NCBI GenBank assembly: GCA_905221605.1
Contig: CAJNDS010001002.1
Span: 341,337-405,336, forward strand
DNA length: 64,000 bases
Direction of reading: 5' to 3'
Source: Symbiodinium natans
Lineage: Eukaryota; Sar; Dinophyceae; Suessiales; Symbiodiniaceae
Positions 47,401 through 61,096 of the stretch are shown piece by piece. The notes below the pieces were generated by a model that made no database searches, was not told where the DNA came from, and saw only the letters and a list, made by a program, of their open reading frames with translations. A program made the translations under genes and the position numbers. The stretch's first letter is position 1. Every line of letters begins with the position of its first letter.

Positions 47401-50400
47401 GCCCCTGATTGCCCTGCAGATTCCAATGATTCCAAGCCTGAAGCCTGTCAACAAACCCCCCACTTCACCCCCTCTCCCCAAATCCCCCCCCCCCCCACCG
47501 TGTAGGACAGCTCGGTGCTGGCCGCGGCCATGAGTGTCAGAAGCGGGCCCTGCGCAGGGCGCTGCATGCGCTGCGCTCAGGTTTTTCGGTGCCCAAGACG
47601 CCGCCGTCTAAGGCGAGACTTTCTGACGCAGTTAATGACTGGGGTTCATGCTCGCAGGTGCGGGGGTTCGGACGGGTTCGCAACCCGACAGCTTCAGCTT
47701 GCCTGCCTTCAGTCTCTGCAGCACATCCTGCTGAAGGTCCGGGCGATTGCTCGTGAGGTCGACGAAGATCTGAAAGAGTTTTTGTTTGTTGCTCGGGGGC
47801 CCCGGATGACCGAGAGGCCAAGGAAATGAAGCTCAGCTCCAGCCTTCGTCACCGACAAGACTACCGCGCTGCTGGACTGTTTCAGCAGGCCTTGGAGTCT
47901 TGCGAGTCTTGCAGCGCAATCTCTTGAAAAAAGGACTTCAAGGGCTGCCCTTTCCTATGCTTGGCATCAGGCCATCGAGGATGTTCATGATGTCAAACAT
48001 CTCTGCCTCGCCGGCTACGGCGTACCTCCGACAGGTTTAGAAGAGCACCCAGAAGCCGCAAGGCTGCTAAAACGCCGCGCAAAGAGCGTCCAACAAGTGA
48101 AGCAGTTTCAGTAGCTAGGGTTGCGCAGCACAGGGGCACTTTGTCAGCAGCCTCAGAATGGCACATTGGCCCCACTCAGAGAAGTGCATGATGCGGTTCA
48201 GCAAGGCCGTGATCTGGGCTCCACAGGTCAGCATGAGCGCAGCGGTCCCAATGACATTCCCACTGCATGGACATGGCCTCACCTACCCTACATAACCGAG
48301 GCATCGACCTTAAAGACCAAACAACACATGATCTCAGGCTGCGCCACTTGCATTGTGTAAAGAGCTGTCTTTTTCCCGCACTCAATTTCAAAAGGCGCTC
48401 TCGTCTGGCCGATCGATTGCAAGCCCTCCAGGTTGCTCAAAGCTTTGGCCACGGATCCTTCTGAGCTCTGCAGATGGAACCGTTGACGTCATGGAGCGGA
48501 GTGCTCAGCATCAAAAAGAACATAGGACAAAGCATTTCGCAGGTGCTCTTGAAGTATTCTACGAAACATCTCAGTACAACAATCAAATTTGACATGTAGC
48601 ATGGCCGTTGATTTCTACAGGGCTCCTCAAGGGCTGCTGGTGCTCAGCAAGCCAAGTTGTCGCCCATGACACAAACCAGCCAGCAGTCTTTCGAGGAATG
48701 CTTCTCTCTAAGCTTCAAGCAGGCACTTCGTGCTGCCTACATCAAATTTGGAAACTGTTGCGACCACAAGACATCGCGACAGCCGAGATCTCTTGAACCT
48801 CCTCGAGCCGTCCTTCAAGCCCTTCTTTCAGAAAGTGCGGAACTGACTGCTCCCGTGCAAAGTCTGCCACAGTTCGATTCCGCGCATTGCGCAAATCCAG
48901 TGTTGCGCCCGCCGCTATGAGTGCAGCAGCGCCCTCGTACTGTCCAGTCATCACGGCCAGCATAAGTGGCGTTGCGCCATGGCCGTGGTATGCCAACCTT
49001 GTCAGAATGGTTGCCTTGCCAAATCTGTGCTGCATGGCCTTCGCCGCAAAAAGAATGCCATGGAGACTCATCAGTCGCTGCCGAAACGGTGAGTTGATGT
49101 CTGCGTTCAAGCTAACTAGGCGATCCAATACCTCGGCCTTTCCACCTCTGTTGGACATGCAGCAAAACAAGCCCCTGGATATGTCAAGCTTGTTGCCCGT
49201 TTGGGTCAAGAGCTCCTCCATAGCCTCCAAACTACCGGCTCCGCACGCGGCATCAAACGCAGTGAATCCCATCAAGTCCTGAAAGCTGATCAGGGGAGAC
49301 ATTCGGATCTACATGTTGCAATGTTGCGCATGAACGTTCTGACCTGAGCAAAAAGCAAGGATTTGTTTGCAGTGTACGAGAGTACGGCTAATGCATGCTC
49401 TCTTCTTGGACAGCCCCACCCTGGTCCTTCATGTCGGGGCAGCACCTGGCCTCACAGAGGATGCGAATGCCTTGTGAGTTGTTTGCCATGGCCGCCAAAC
49501 TGATAGGTGGCTGGATCCCGCTGCTAACCTGTCCAGCAACAGGCCAAGGCGGCCAAGGCGGCCAAGGGCTATATTGGACTTGCATCTTGCGGATTGGCTA
49601 ACGCCAGCTGCTTTGAACCTTAAAAAACGTTTAAAACCCAAAATCCCGGTTTTCTACAGCCGGATGCCCACTTTGAGGCTGCCCGCCTTCGCCTTCGCAA
49701 CCACAAGCGTGCGGGCAGCATCGTTGTGCTTGAACATTAAGCAAATGGACAGTGCTGAGGTCATAGGAGGTACTCCGGCTTGTGGTTGCGCCTTCTTCGT
49801 CAAACGGTCAATCTGAGCACCATGGCTTAGCAAACTCCGCAGCAGCTCGGGGTCTCCGGCCAAAGCGGCATAGTGAAGGGGCGACCATCCCTGGCCATCA
49901 ATGTCGGTCACGGCAGAAAAGCCATTTTGAAAGAGGAAAGAAGACACCGGCAAGGACACAGAATCCAGCCCTGTTGCATCAAATCCGGGGATCAGATCAC
50001 CCATCGGCTCAACATGGAAGCCCCTCAAGTGCACGGTCTGCAAATTTAGCAAGATGCGATACCCTACCAAGTCTTGATGTCGCAGGTAGAAGACGAGCTT
50101 GCGCTTCAACGCTTGCAGCACCACCGGTGCGAGCTTGAGACGGTCCGTGTCCACTGTGAAGGCTCCCTCGCCAGGTGAGCCACCAATGGATGCGGCCGGC
50201 GTCGCAATGAGCTCTAGCTCAGTTCGGCTCTTGATCATAATCCATGAGGCATCTGAGGACAGTTCTCGGCAGACACGTTCCTTACCAGCACCAAATACTC
50301 TGGCACGATTGGGAATTCTGCCCAACCCCCTCCCACCAAAACAAAACAAGAAAGCAAAAACGCAAAGGCGTCGGTTAAACTAAAGAAGCACACAAGGCAC

Positions 50401-53400
50401 GACACGGCACCACCCGCGTTCTGCCCAGCTGGTAGGTGTAAACACCATCGACTGCTTCGGGCTGTAGACGACTGGGCACAAAGCGAAGAAGAACGAGCAT
50501 CTTGCAATGTATGCTGGAATGCTTTCGATCGCATGGGCGAGCTGGCTGGATTGGCTGAGTCCACTTTCCTGCAGAAGTTGGCGAGCATGAAGGTCGAGCT
50601 GTGGACAAGAAAAGTAATCATACCAGAGAAACAACGGCTTTTCCCGCAGTGCTTTCGCATCAAGGCACGGGACTCCGGCTACCAAAAACTCGGTGTTGAG
50701 GTCCAGGGAAATGTACTGCATGTCTGACATCACATGCTCCAAGGCCTCTTGCAGCACTCGCAGCTGCTTCAACTCAGGATCAGGATGGTTGTTTCCCACC
50801 CACTGGTGCGACACGAAGGCCGCATTTCCCGCGTTCTTGTCAAACTCAACCAGCATGCCACGGTCCTTCAGCACCTCATGTGGCTGAATCTCGTTCATGT
50901 CCATGAAGAGGGGCAGGGCCAACACGTACATCGGGAAATGCAACAGCGGTGCGTCGGCCTCATCAGCGTCCCTCTGCTCGGCCAGCAAGTTGGCATAGCG
51001 CTGAAGCGGTGTCGTAGCTTTGCTAGCTCCGCACAGAGGCATGATTGGAACGCTGATCTCAAAGACCTGTTGACGGCTGCGGTTGAAGCAGGTTGCAGGC
51101 ATTTAGGCTCCTTGTGACAGTACGACTGTGATACATGACTAGTGGCAGTCTACCAGGAGTCGGAAGAAAGGAAGCGCCGCAAACATTCTGCAAGTCCTTA
51201 CAATCCAGGTCCCACGCCACTTCCTCAGTGGGGTGATAGCCGCCCTCGCTGGCTAAGACCTGCTCATTCTCAGCACATCCTTAGGCCTTCATAGGCCTCA
51301 AGCCTTAGGCCCGCTTTCCCAAGTGAAACTTTTTGTGGCTAAAGACTCCTGATTGTCACCCCGAAGCACGCAGAGCAATGCTTGCGGATCCAGGGGTGGT
51401 TCACATGACAGACAGCGGCCTCCTCTAAGGCACTGATTGTGTTGGAGACCACGTGCGCGTCGCTGTCGCTTACAAGCCTGCAACGTGTTCCGCTGGCCTC
51501 AGAAAGCCCCCCTTCGACGCTGAGGCAGCTGCCGCTTCAGCATCGGTAACAGGTCAGTCTCTGTGACCTCGGTTTGCGTAATTACTAGATCACCTCGTAG
51601 TTGATCATGCAACTACTCACAGGCTACTCCAGTGTCTAGTTTCTGATCCTAAGAGCTAAGGGCCTTGACATCGAACCTCCGAGCTCTCTACTCGAAGTTT
51701 TCTCCTTTGTTTTAAAAAGTGCAGATCAACAACTCGAAACCTGATGCCAGGGGGGTTTTGGAGCGAATCCTTAACGCTCAAGCGCCAGACTCGTTGATTA
51801 TTACAGAAGTAGCTCCCAGACCGTAGCCTCGCTTCTCTTTGAGAAGCCCTTTTTTGCGCAGAACTGCTGGCTGTGTTGAGGTGTAGCAGTGTAGCAGTCC
51901 TGCTTGTTGTAGGCACTTTGTAGGCTTTGCAAGCGTTTACAGGCGTTTAAGCAAGTCAGGGCAACTGGAGCGCCGAGAGGCTACGGATGGAGAGATGTAA
52001 AAGAGCTTCACAACCTGGCAAGTCATCCGACAGCACTGGACTCGAAACGGCCTGCAGCGAGCGTGCCTGCAAACGCCTAAACCCACATGTCGGCGCGGCT
52101 CCTATGACCGCCGTCTTTCGAACATAGCCGTTGACATCCTTCAAGCGCGCAGACTGCTGAAACTGCTGAGATCATGAAGAAGTAACACTCTCCGCACCCT
52201 TGAGAAACATGAGCAAACCATCGCGCAAGCATGACACATCTTTTCCGCGTCACCACTCTTTTGCTTGGCATTATTGGAGCTGGTGAGGGCAGGGACCCGT
52301 GCATGAATGCACGACCTGCACATTGCATCACCTTGCCACATGACTTCCGAGGACGTGAAAACCGCCTGGGAGTGTCGAAAACGAATCACGGTACTCACAA
52401 CTCGTTCCTCGGATCTTTATCCAAGACGCCTCAACGCTTTCGCAGCATGTCCAGAGACTCGAGAGCAGGCGAAGTCTCCCATTGTCACACTTGTCACCTG
52501 CATGCTCTTGCCGCTCTTGCCGTTCTTCGGGCATGTTATTGCCTGATGCGGCTCCAGTGTCGCTGAACACCGTAACGGGCAAACAAGCCCAGCTGGATCG
52601 TCGCCAGGAAAACGCCCAGGCCATCTTGCAAGTAAATGTACGGATCATCGAGCATAAAATACGCATAGAAAAACCACAAGGTACAGTTTAGGTACACGAT
52701 GCATGTGAAGCCAAGATTTAACGCACGAGTATTCCGCTCTCGCACCACCGTGCGAATGGCCGCCAGTGGACCCCCAAACATGAAAAGGGTCATCATGTTC
52801 CCCGTGATTCCAAGCAAGTTCATTGCCCAGTCATGCGGAAGGCCGCATGCCAAAGCTGAGAACGCCAGTGTCGACGCCACCTTGAAAATGTGACTTACCA
52901 AGAGGTGCCCCGGGTTCTGCCAGTAGCTGCTGTAGACAAGCATGTAGTACATGCCCAGGCCAGCAGCGCAGAGGTTTGGGGTCCATATTGCCGGGTTGTT
53001 CAGGAGCATTCCATAAGCTGTCCACACAACTCCCTGTGAGGCCATCGCCGAGTAAGGCAGCATCGGCATCTGCCCCACGTCCCGCGCCTCTCGGATGCGG
53101 CGCATGGCCTCGAACATGGGATTCAAGAAGATCCCCAGCGAGACGATGCCAGGAAGCCCGATCCCGACACTGCCAACATGGACAAAGTCCTCAAAGATCC
53201 ACCGGTGAGGACTTTCGGCCAAAGATCCCGGGGCCAAGCAGGGTGCGAGTGTGACGTTCAAAGAAGCTGGCAATAGGAGGCCCAGCCAGGTGCTGCTTGC
53301 AGCAGACGGAGGCATCTGCTCCACCAGCTTTCCATCTCTCAGGACAGGCGAGTTGATCAGGACCTCTGTCCTGGCATGGCTGGGCAGGGGCCCAGATGGC

Positions 53401-55959
53401 TGGGCCCTGTGCCTGCAGGACGCCTCTGAATGCCAGACACGGCAGCCCCAACCGCGAGCGCCACGAGCGCCACGAGCACCACGAGTGCCACGAGCCCCGA
53501 CAGTGCCAGGACCCGGCCGAGCACCGGTAGCACGGGCAACCCGGGAGAGCCAAAAGCTCCGCCGCACCGCAGCCATGGCAGCCACTGTGGCACCGACTTG
53601 TCTACGGGGGTTTCGTACGGCTCGCAACTAGCTGGACGTCCCGGGTGGCACAAAGAGAGTGAGCAGACAATGCGCGGATTCGGAAACTGGAAACCGCGGA
53701 TTCGCGACTCTTTAAAAGCGCGGACTTGGGATACTGAAAGCGTGGATTCGGAAGCCTGAACAGCGCGGATTCGGCAAACTGGCAAGCGCTGATTCGGGGA
53801 ACTGAAAACTGCAGATCCGGGGAACCCTTGATTCGGGAATCGCGAAGTTGTCTGAAAGCATCCTTCACATGAACGTTCTCATCCCCCCCCAACCACTCAC
53901 CCCCTACCCCCTGAATCTGGTAGCTCCTGAATCGCGTGAAGCCAGTTTCCTGAATCGTTTGGTTTCTTGAATCGCGGTTTCCTGACTCGCGTAGTTTCCT
54001 GAATCGCCCAGTTTACTGAATCGCAGTTTCCTGAATCGCCCTCCCCCCTCATCACGTGACATGCGGAGAATCCTCCAGAGCTCTCTGCACAGCTGGCTGG
54101 AGGTACCTGACACGTGTTGAGGGGTGGAGACTTGTGCCACTGGTCACAGTCACAGCGCAACGACACCTGAAGAATTGTCAGGCACAGTTGGGACTATTGC
54201 AAGCTGCAGAAGGAGGCAGACAGCAGGGCACTCCACCATGTTGGCTAAGCTCAGGGAGCCTTACGCAACATGAAGCTGGCAACATGAACTCAAGGCTTGG
54301 GATATCGGATGCCTCGGGCTTCAAGATAACTTAGGCAGCTCGGCTGCAGACACAGTGATCGCAGGGCCAGCCCCCGGATCATCGGATCGTCGTCCCGACA
54401 ATCCTCTCAGAGCTCTTAACCAGCCTGGTTAGACTAAGCCACTTAGTGCTTAGTGCTTAATCCGCCGAGGCCTCCGGCCGAAGGTGTATAGGTACCCCCC
54501 CCCCCTACCCCCCCCTACCCCCCCGCCCCCGCGGACCCGAGCGCTGCGGAATCACCATGCTCACGCGGATGATCTGGGCCGGGCCGAGGCGGGTCGCGTA
54601 GCGTTAAAATTAAGGCCTTAAGGTTAGGCCCGCAAACATGTGAACATGTCCTTCTGAAGCGTGTTGATGGCCAGGATGGCCAGGTCAGAGTTGCTCTCCG
54701 CATAGTTGACAAGATATAGATATACCTCAGGCGGCTGTCACTTGACCCGTGAAGACTCATCCCAAACATAAAAAACTATGCAATCGCTTGGCGCGGTTTC
54801 CACAAACCTACGTAAATTGCGTGTCCACAATTGTCCACGCAGGTGCCTTCTGTGCAAGAAAGGGCCCCAAAAGGGGCCATATGCAAGAGAACTGACGGCA
54901 GCTTGGGGTGTGGAAGAATGGACGCTTGTTCTCTGCTGTCACTGCTATCCGTCACCACTCCAAGTCCAGGGCCATCTTCTTCTGTACAAGATCTGTAGTC
55001 GCACTTGCCTCGTAGACACTTTAACACACAGAGGCTTTGAGGGCACTGCAGAATCCAGAAGGCGACTGCAATCATGAAGCTCCACTGTCAGACAAACCAG
55101 ACTTTACATATTGGGCGAAATATGATCTTCAACACTCAGCCCCGAGCCCTAAACCCAAGCACCTGCAGCCCACCTATAAACACCCAACTTCCGAGAGCCC
55201 TGCAATTTACCAATAGCTGAAGCTCTGAAGGACCCTCCCCCCATGGGCTCTTCACCATGACCATCTCGCTGAAAAGCGGGGAGACGTCGATGCCCAAGGT
55301 CATATAGGCAATGACCTTCGGCAAAAATGGCTGTCATCTGCTTCGGGTTGGAATTGCTTGGGATTGTGGGGCGCACGGCCGTCAAGCGCAGGCCTTTTTG
55401 ATAGCATCCCGCTTCTTCTGTTGATCGCGGTCCGCCGACGCACCTGCTAATAGGGCTTCGCACCCGTTGGATATCTGGGTCGAAGTACTGTGCTTGAGGA
55501 ACTTCACAAGACTAGGGTAGCCTTCTTACTGCAAGTTGAGGAAACCGCACGTCATCACTGGATATTGCTTCCGTTTGTTGGTGTCTGGTGTGTTTGCGCC
55601 TTGAGTCGGTAACTGCAAGACTGGGAAATAAATAAACACGATGAACGGACATCCTTGAGGCCAGCAACAAGAAGCGTGACATCACAACCATGGGATCAGC
55701 TTCAAATTGCTTCGACCTGAGAACAGATACCGCCAATGCCATCCATGGCTTGTGGCATCGTGCGCCCAGAAGGCAAATGCGGCAAGACAAATCACAACAG
55801 AAAAATGGAGGAAGTGGGAAAAAAGGACGAAAGAGCGAATGTCAGAGACTACCCCAAGTGTCGACAGGAAGAAGGGGAAGAAGGTGCAGCGTGTTGGCAT
55901 CTCTCAGCCTCGAAGCAACTGCCGCAGCTCATGGACCTCGCCCTTCTTCTCGAAGTATC
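35475..55959 (-). CDS. AP4B1: AP-4 adaptor complex subunit beta (beta-adaptin family), more than 30 exons; ends unresolved
   Basis: Large adaptin of the AP-4 coat, which sorts membrane cargo at the trans-Golgi. Exons found in order (minus strand): 55959-55909, 55443-55394, 55315-55256, 55008-54973, 54725-54651, 54403-54352, 54259-54232, 54106-54073, 52138-52100, 52014-about 51975, 51477-51420, 51259-about 51200, 48213-48140, 48025-47973, 47890-47844, 47769-47707, 47549-47499, 47261-47211, 39391-39342, 39176-39124, 39028-38998, 38888-38825, 38747-38676, 38581-about 38537, 38152-38111, 38032-37988, 37902-37861, 37792-37730, 37657-37611, 37528-37432, 37264-37221, 36946-36904, then hinge/ear blocks near 36310-36250, 36010-35940, 35690-35610 and 35515-35475. 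Diagnostic segments: KKVIAYMTLGIDVSPLFSEM, DPMIRGLALRSLCSLSLANM, FFCRYNEPSYIKQVKID, LLWILGEYGLLIEDAPYLLE, HPDVRDRALLYYRLLQ, RDRVFDEFNSLSTVYKQP; 'DRALLYYRLLQ' and 'YNEPSYIK' favour AP-4 over AP-1/2 beta. Start codon, C-terminus and one or two middle exons were not found. Three other genes lie inside its introns. Confidence 0.85.
39975..46928 (-). CDS. Cytochrome b5-acyl-CoA dehydrogenase fusion, 24 exons, 538 aa
   Basis: FAD enzyme that would oxidise acyl-CoA to enoyl-CoA, with a heme b5 domain fused in front, a layout known from fungal and algal homologues. Exons: 46928-46849, 46708-46639, 46488-46439, 46087-46011, 45563-45503, 45318-45219, 43734-43652, 43380-43314, 43097-43053, 42712-42677, 42576-42538, 42473-42420, 42279-42180, 41809-41704, 41610-41511, 41434-41398, 41175-41096, 41039-40999, 40871-40827, 40723-40649, 40534-40486, 40370-40320, 40222-40196, 40118-39975; lengths sum to 1617 nt and all phases agree. 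Heme ligands would be His37 (VHPGG) and His60 (FFGLH). Dehydrogenase signatures: SITEAFAGSDVAGLRTT, NGTKKWITGGMYADW, NFNHERWM, QVFGGRGVTQG and VYGGSEEIMADLAVR. The MCAD-type catalytic Glu position (YEGT) is Gly here; Glu368 in NHERW is the likelier base, as in isovaleryl-CoA dehydrogenase. No organelle leader is evident. The whole gene sits inside one AP-4 beta intron. Confidence 0.9.
43785..43985. repeat. TATCTTAG 8-bp tandem array
   Basis: About 200 bp of tandem TATCTTAG with variants (TATCCTAG, AATCTTTG, AATCTCAG), most regular at 43915-43978. It lies in intron 6 of the cytochrome b5-acyl-CoA dehydrogenase gene. Confidence 0.9.
44087..44330 (+). repeat. G-rich tract in an intron
   Basis: Two blocks of G runs separated by T or GT (about 44087-44125 and 44237-44330) can form G-quadruplexes on the plus strand. 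Both are in intron 6 of the cytochrome b5-acyl-CoA dehydrogenase gene, so the pre-mRNA carries a C-rich tract. Confidence 0.9.
44898..44913. repeat. 16-bp perfect palindrome
   Basis: GGTTTTTCGAAAAACC is its own reverse complement. It lies in an A/T-richer part (44820-45130) of intron 6 of the dehydrogenase gene, where related words such as AAAAACCACG recur in both orientations. Confidence 0.85.
45321..45412. repeat. Interstitial TTTAGGG telomere-type array at a 3' splice site
   Basis: About a dozen TTTAGGG units with three TTGAGGG variants in the middle. On the coding strand the array reads CCCTAAA and runs directly into the CCCAG acceptor of exon 6 of the cytochrome b5-acyl-CoA dehydrogenase gene, taking the place of its polypyrimidine tract. 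Confidence 0.95.
45604..45772. repeat. CACCCCCAAG-type minisatellite
   Basis: About 170 bp of imperfect 9-10 bp units (CACCCCCAAG, CACCCCCAAA, GCACCCGCAC). It is intron 4 of the dehydrogenase gene on the minus strand and produces spurious Pro/His/Lys and Gly/Val/Trp frames. Confidence 0.9.
48742..51102 (-). CDS. Ankyrin-repeat protein with N-terminal VSHQW module, 4 exons
   Basis: Probable cytosolic signalling or scaffold protein; no biochemical role is established for this layout. Exons 51102-50404, 50280-about 49680, about 49520-49427 and 49278-48742, about 640 aa. The first exon (233 aa) carries AAFVSHQW (94-101), FLWYDYFSCPQ (158-168), SIPAYIARCSFFFALCP (194-210) and WAERGWCR (226-233), the ordered motifs of a module seen in many dinoflagellate proteins. 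Ankyrin repeats follow: GWSPLHYAALAGDPELLRSL, ISLAAMANNSQGIRILCEA, GFTAFDAACGAGSLEAMEEL and GATPLMLAVMTGQYEGAAAL. Intron 1 is GT-AG and intron 3 GA-AG, both before G; the exon 2/3 junction is only approximate. The gene lies wholly in one AP-4 beta intron, same strand. The stop after NSFQI is taken as the end. Confidence 0.83.
52536..53627 (-). CDS. SWEET-type sugar transporter (two MtN3 repeats), single exon
   Basis: Membrane uniporter expected to move sugars down a gradient across the plasma membrane or an internal membrane. The 363-codon frame is uninterrupted. MtN3 repeat 1 spans about 153-237 (GIGLPGIVSLGIFLNPMFEA, PMLPYSAMASQGVVWTAYG, AAGLGMYYMLVYSSYW) and repeat 2 about 270-353 (MNLLGITGNMMTLFMFGGPL, NLGFTCIVYLNCTLWFFYAY, QDGLGVFLATIQLGLF), with seven predicted membrane segments. 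Plant SWEETs start almost at the first repeat; here about 150 residues precede it, including an Arg-Gly-Ala run (44-59), so the real start may lie further in and part of this may be untranslated. Being intronless among many-exon neighbours hints at origin from a reverse-transcribed mRNA, but I see no leader relic or poly-A. It sits in an AP-4 beta intron. Confidence 0.88.
   Translation of the reverse strand: MRAVRNPRRQVGATVAAMAAVRRSFWLSRVARATGARPGPGTVGARGTRGARGARGARGWGCRVWHSEASCRHRAQPSGPLPSHARTEVLINSPVLRDGKLVEQMPPSAASSTWLGLLLPASLNVTLAPCLAPGSLAESPHRWIFEDFVHVGSVGIGLPGIVSLGIFLNPMFEAMRRIREARDVGQMPMLPYSAMASQGVVWTAYGMLLNNPAIWTPNLCAAGLGMYYMLVYSSYWQNPGHLLVSHIFKVASTLAFSALACGLPHDWAMNLLGITGNMMTLFMFGGPLAAIRTVVRERNTRALNLGFTCIVYLNCTLWFFYAYFMLDDPYIYLQDGLGVFLATIQLGLFARYGVQRHWSRIRQ
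53674..54045. repeat. Two facing clusters of a GATTCGGGAAACTG-type repeat
   Basis: From 53674 to 53850 the plus strand has about eight degenerate units around GCGGATTCGGAAACTG; from about 53922 to 54045 it has about seven units around CAGTTTCCTGAATCGC, the reverse complement of the same word. The clusters are separated by about 70 bp, so the RNA could fold into a long imperfect hairpin. They lie in the AP-4 beta intron, immediately upstream of the nested SWEET gene. Confidence 0.85.
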
Positions 55960-57464
55960 CTGAAAGTGCCCCAAGCGTGAGAGCAATGCGAGGATCAGAA
56001 GGAAGGGAATCAAAGGAAGGGAATCAAAGGAATCAACGGCCTTGCCGGCCAAGATTTTGACAGAGGTGTTCAGCATGCATTCTGGAGCATGCAAGATCTT
56101 TGCGCAGATGGCAAAGCAGCGGCTGGCCCCCGAAACAAAAAGCAAAAACCCCGATTCGAAGCCAGTCCCGATGGTCTAGGAGGTGGTGGCTGCGCCATTC
56201 GCCCAGGCGCGGAGCCCTGCATCAGAGCTGCTTTACCGTTTACAGCCTTTGCAGAGCTGAAGGTCTTTACAGTGTTAGAAAGCCGTGCCCATACCGCAGC
56301 GAGAGGGCACGCCTAGCTCGTGCCACCAAGTCACTAAGCCCTATGCCAATCACTCACCGCACCGGGCCGCACCTCTTTCTTGGGGCTTTGGCTGGATGAG
56401 CCAAGCTTCGGCTGCCGGACCTCGGGTCTCAGACTCTGTGTGACTCTGTGCGACTCTGTGCACAGAGCAGCTCTGATCTCTGATATGGGCTTTCGAAGCA
56501 CCCAGGCCCGCACCCGGTTCTTGCGAATTGGCAACTTGCTGGTGTCGCCAACCGCCGCTGCCACCCCCTCACGGACCCGCAAAAAGCAGAGAGAGAGAGA
56601 GATGCGGCCCTCGCCTCAACCCTCAGCTGACGCTGCTCAGACAGTTCCAAGTCAAAAGTGAGGCTTGGCTCAGGCCCCAGAGCGCCTCCGTCACTGCGAC
56701 GGCCTCCAGTCAGGAGACCTCCAGTGCCGCCTTGCAACATCTTGGAACGATGCAAGGGTTCCCACGCGTTCCCACAGGCTCCCTGAATGGCACGTGTCAC
56801 GTGGGACTGTGTGTGACTCTGTGACCGTGGGAAAGGAAGGCCTTGCCAGTCTCGGAGGGTGCACGCCTCGAGGACGGGGGCGGCTTGATCCAAAGCTGGC
56901 CGCCGCCACTCGGCACTCGGACGTCCAAACAATGCAAAACTCACAACCATGCTGGCTTCTATATCTACGAACCTTCTACCTTCCGCGACAGCTTGGTTGA
57001 GAGCTCGCGAGCGTTTTTTTCCAGAGAGGGCGGGTTTCTAGATGTTTCTAGACTGTATCGGCTGCTCAGCCAAATTTTTGCCACCTCAGGGCTTTCGCTC
57101 TCCGAGGCAGAGAACCTGTGCCACTTTGAGGAAAACTTTGCCTGCTGGCGTAGGGATAGTAGGGCTTGGCAGTCATGGCGTGCACCTTTGTGCAACATGC
57201 TCTGTACCCAATGGGCAGTTTAGGCTTAGAGGCCTATAGGGGCGTAGCATAATCATTCTCAGCCACTTGCATTAGCTGCTCTTTCTTGACATGGCTTCTA
57301 GCACATGACGCATGGTTGCTCTCACAGGGCGAACATACGCAGACCACCCCAAACTCTGCCAAACTGCCCTCTGCTCTGCTGGTCTGACACAACCAGATCA
57401 AGCTTCCTTGAAACCAAGCTTTACAAGTTAACTACGAGTGTCGAGTGCATCAAGCTTTGAAGTC
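55960..57464. other. Spacer between dnaK and AP-4 beta; AP-4 beta start not found
   Basis: About 1.5 kb without a gene I can support. The first AP-4 beta exon I recognise begins at 55959 in mid-codon after an AG, so at least one short exon with the start codon should lie here on the minus strand; a candidate Met near 56071 (MLNTSVKILAG) is unproven. A short GACTCTGTG repeat lies at about 56436-56462 and again near 56806-56823. Confidence 0.45.

Positions 57465-61096
<3,632 letters not shown>

Noticed and set aside
35475-55959. Assignment of the adaptin as AP-1/AP-2 beta
   Set aside because: Segments DRALLYYRLLQ, FFCRYNEPSYIK and LGEYGLLIEDAPYLLE fit the AP-4 type; AP-1/2 beta has RDRGYIYWRLL in the first position.
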